Origin: a virus
Virus record (IMG/VR): IMGVR_UViG_3300010157_000252
Span: 1-23,869 of that record
Strand: one strand, 5' to 3'
DNA length: 23,869 nt
Shown: piece by piece, positions 22,615 through 23,869 of the stretch
How the letters are laid out: every line of letters begins with the position of its first letter
How positions within the stretch are numbered: the stretch's first letter is position 1
Notes under the pieces: model-generated
The model's input: only the letters and a program-made list of their open reading frames with translations
The model's database searches: none
What the model was told of the DNA's origin: nothing
Program-made: the position numbers and the translations under genes

Positions 22615-23869
22615 TTAAAGTGAAACGACTTTGCCTATTATATCTTTATTTGTAAATTTAATTTCAAAAATTGAAGGATCTAAAGAAGGATAAATTACTC
22701 CTGCTTTTGTTGCTGCTGTAATATCATAAACATTTCCAGAATATCCTTGAGTTGAATCATATAAATTAACTATTTTAACTGATGTTACTGATTGCACTCC
22801 TTCTACTCTGTCTAATTCTGTGTAAATTTTTGACAATACAATTGGTTGATTTATTTGCCATAATTTACTGTCAAATATAGTTTTTAATTTGTTAATACAC
22901 ATTAATAAAACTTCATTGGAATTGTATTCTGGCAAGGTAATTATTTCAAATTTAACGCCGATATTAATAACATATGCTGTCTTAATATTAACTGCATCGG
23001 TTAAGATTCTATATTGATTTATGTAAGTTTTTAAATTTTCTTTTACAGCAGGATTAAGATTTGTTAAATTTCCATTTCCATCATACCCTAACGTATATAA
23101 ATTAATTGCTAATGGATTTGGAATCATTTCTTGATTATTATCTGGATTAAGTTGCTGATCTTGAATTACATACGCTTTTGCAACTGAACCAAATTTCGAA
23201 GGCATTGAATATGCTCTAATTATATAATCTTGCACTGTAATAGTTCTTTGTTGAGCAGCAAAATTTGCCATTGCATTTTGTCTAATTTCTTCAATCGTTT
23301 CTTCTGATTTACCTCCTATTGCTGGTGTTGGATTAGTGCAAGCTACAGAAGCTTTTATTTGATTTAATAATGTAAGATCTAATGCTTGAGAATCTATTTG
23401 ATATTCTATATTAGCTATTGTTTTTAAAGAGTATGACGGTACATTTGATTTAATCCCACCTCCTACAGTATATTTAACTGTTAAAGTTGTATTTGACGGC
23501 GCCAAACCATATGATTTCGTATACATAAAGTTTGAAGGATCAATTGGATGATCAAATTGAATTTGTAATCCATTTAATGAAGACCCTACATTATCAGGAT
23601 TTGGAATAATTTCTTCATCGTTATTATTTGATATTCCAGCTCCAAATTGAATTTCTAAATTTTTATCAGATCTAAATTTAGTAATAAATCGATACGAGGT
23701 TTTTTTCAATTTTAAAAGATAAGGTACATCTGTATATTGAGATAATTCAGGATCATTTTGAACGGTATTTGCAATTGTTTCAAATACAGTGTCTTGAGCT
23801 AAATACGGCACTTCTGTCCAAGTATTATTGTCAGAATCTGTTATTGAAATTACATCAATAATATCTGAA
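22615..23869 (-). CDS. Baseplate wedge protein, gp6/Baseplate_J-like (5' end missing)
   Basis: The frame stays open to the right edge: codons before the GTG at 23811 read SDIIDVISITDSDNNTWTEV with no stop and blend into the conserved protein, so the real start lies outside the window. About 417 residues are visible. The mark of the gp6/Baseplate_J family is the GGKSEETIEEIRQNAMANF segment followed by QQRTITVQDY and SVAKAYVIQDQ. The C-terminal half contains YINQYRILTDAVNI and the DRVEGVQSVTSVKIVN strand typical of these proteins. gp6 forms the ring that joins the wedges around the baseplate hub in contractile-tailed phages, so it is the best evidence that this is a myovirus-type genome. Confidence 0.9.
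   Translation of the reverse strand, partial: SDIIDVISITDSDNNTWTEVPYLAQDTVFETIANTVQNDPELSQYTDVPYLLKLKKTSYRFITKFRSDKNLEIQFGAGISNNNDEEIIPNPDNVGSSLNGLQIQFDHPIDPSNFMYTKSYGLAPSNTTLTVKYTVGGGIKSNVPSYSLKTIANIEYQIDSQALDLTLLNQIKASVACTNPTPAIGGKSEETIEEIRQNAMANFAAQQRTITVQDYIIRAYSMPSKFGSVAKAYVIQDQQLNPDNNQEMIPNPLAINLYTLGYDGNGNLTNLNPAVKENLKTYINQYRILTDAVNIKTAYVINIGVKFEIITLPEYNSNEVLLMCINKLKTIFDSKLWQINQPIVLSKIYTELDRVEGVQSVTSVKIVNLYDSTQGYSGNVYDITAATKAGVIYPSLDPSIFEIKFTNKDIIGKVVSL

Noticed and set aside
1-23869. tRNA genes, CRISPR arrays, insertion sequences or att sites
   Set aside because: I saw no cloverleaf-like G+C-rich segment, no spaced direct repeats and no transposase or integrase reading frame. The only mobile element is the HNH gene.

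Overview
This window is a densely packed, very AT-rich piece of a tailed double-stranded DNA phage genome. By eye G+C is around 30%; I did not count it. Every supported gene lies on the minus strand, so transcription runs from the right end to the left. Gaps between genes are usually under 70 bases, no stretch over 300 bases lacks a gene, and I see no tRNA, CRISPR array or insertion sequence. A baseplate wedge protein of the T4 gp6 / Baseplate_J type points to a contractile-tailed (myovirus-like) phage, and several structural proteins resemble families I know from marine phages. Start codons are preceded by A-rich leaders without a Shine-Dalgarno sequence, usually with A at -3. This fits a Bacteroidota-type host but does not prove it. 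TAA is used for nearly all stops.

Layout in transcription order. (1) 23869-16218, tail and baseplate: the gp6-like protein (cut by the right edge), a DNRLRE-type adhesin-like protein, a coiled-coil protein, a 1333-residue tail protein with a P2 gpI-like region and a LamG-like domain, and a 226-residue structural protein. (2) 16193-13068: two tail proteins that share a homologous C-terminal module; the second also carries a LamG-like domain. (3) 13054-8436, a DNA-processing cassette inside the structural region: a T7 endonuclease I-like resolvase, a DnaG-type primase, and one polypeptide joining an Mre11/SbcD nuclease to a Rad50/SbcC ATPase (T4 gp47 and gp46 in one chain). (4) 8411-5665: a large fibre-like protein and a 78-residue fibre-tip-like protein. 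(5) 5651-3693: a fusion of a cytidylyltransferase/NMNAT-like domain with an ATP-dependent nucleic acid ligase-like domain. (6) 3681-3022: an HNH homing endonuclease gene interrupted by one in-frame TGA. (7) 2996-62: a zinc-ribbon protein, a membrane-anchored GAF-like protein, a protein ending in an RARH...YWSCK motif, a cysteine-rich protein and an 80-residue protein. Another gene seems to start at the extreme left edge.

The strongest signals beyond single genes are: (a) a repeated intergenic motif, ATATTTAT followed by about six A/T-rich bases ending AA, on the coding strand in six gaps, usually 16-27 bases before a start codon, which I propose as this phage's promoter; (b) the two enzyme fusions (Mre11-Rad50 and nucleotidyltransferase-ligase); and (c) a G+C-containing hairpin whose loop holds one copy of the promoter-like motif. 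The organisation suggests late expression of virion proteins, with recombination and priming enzymes transcribed in the same direction.
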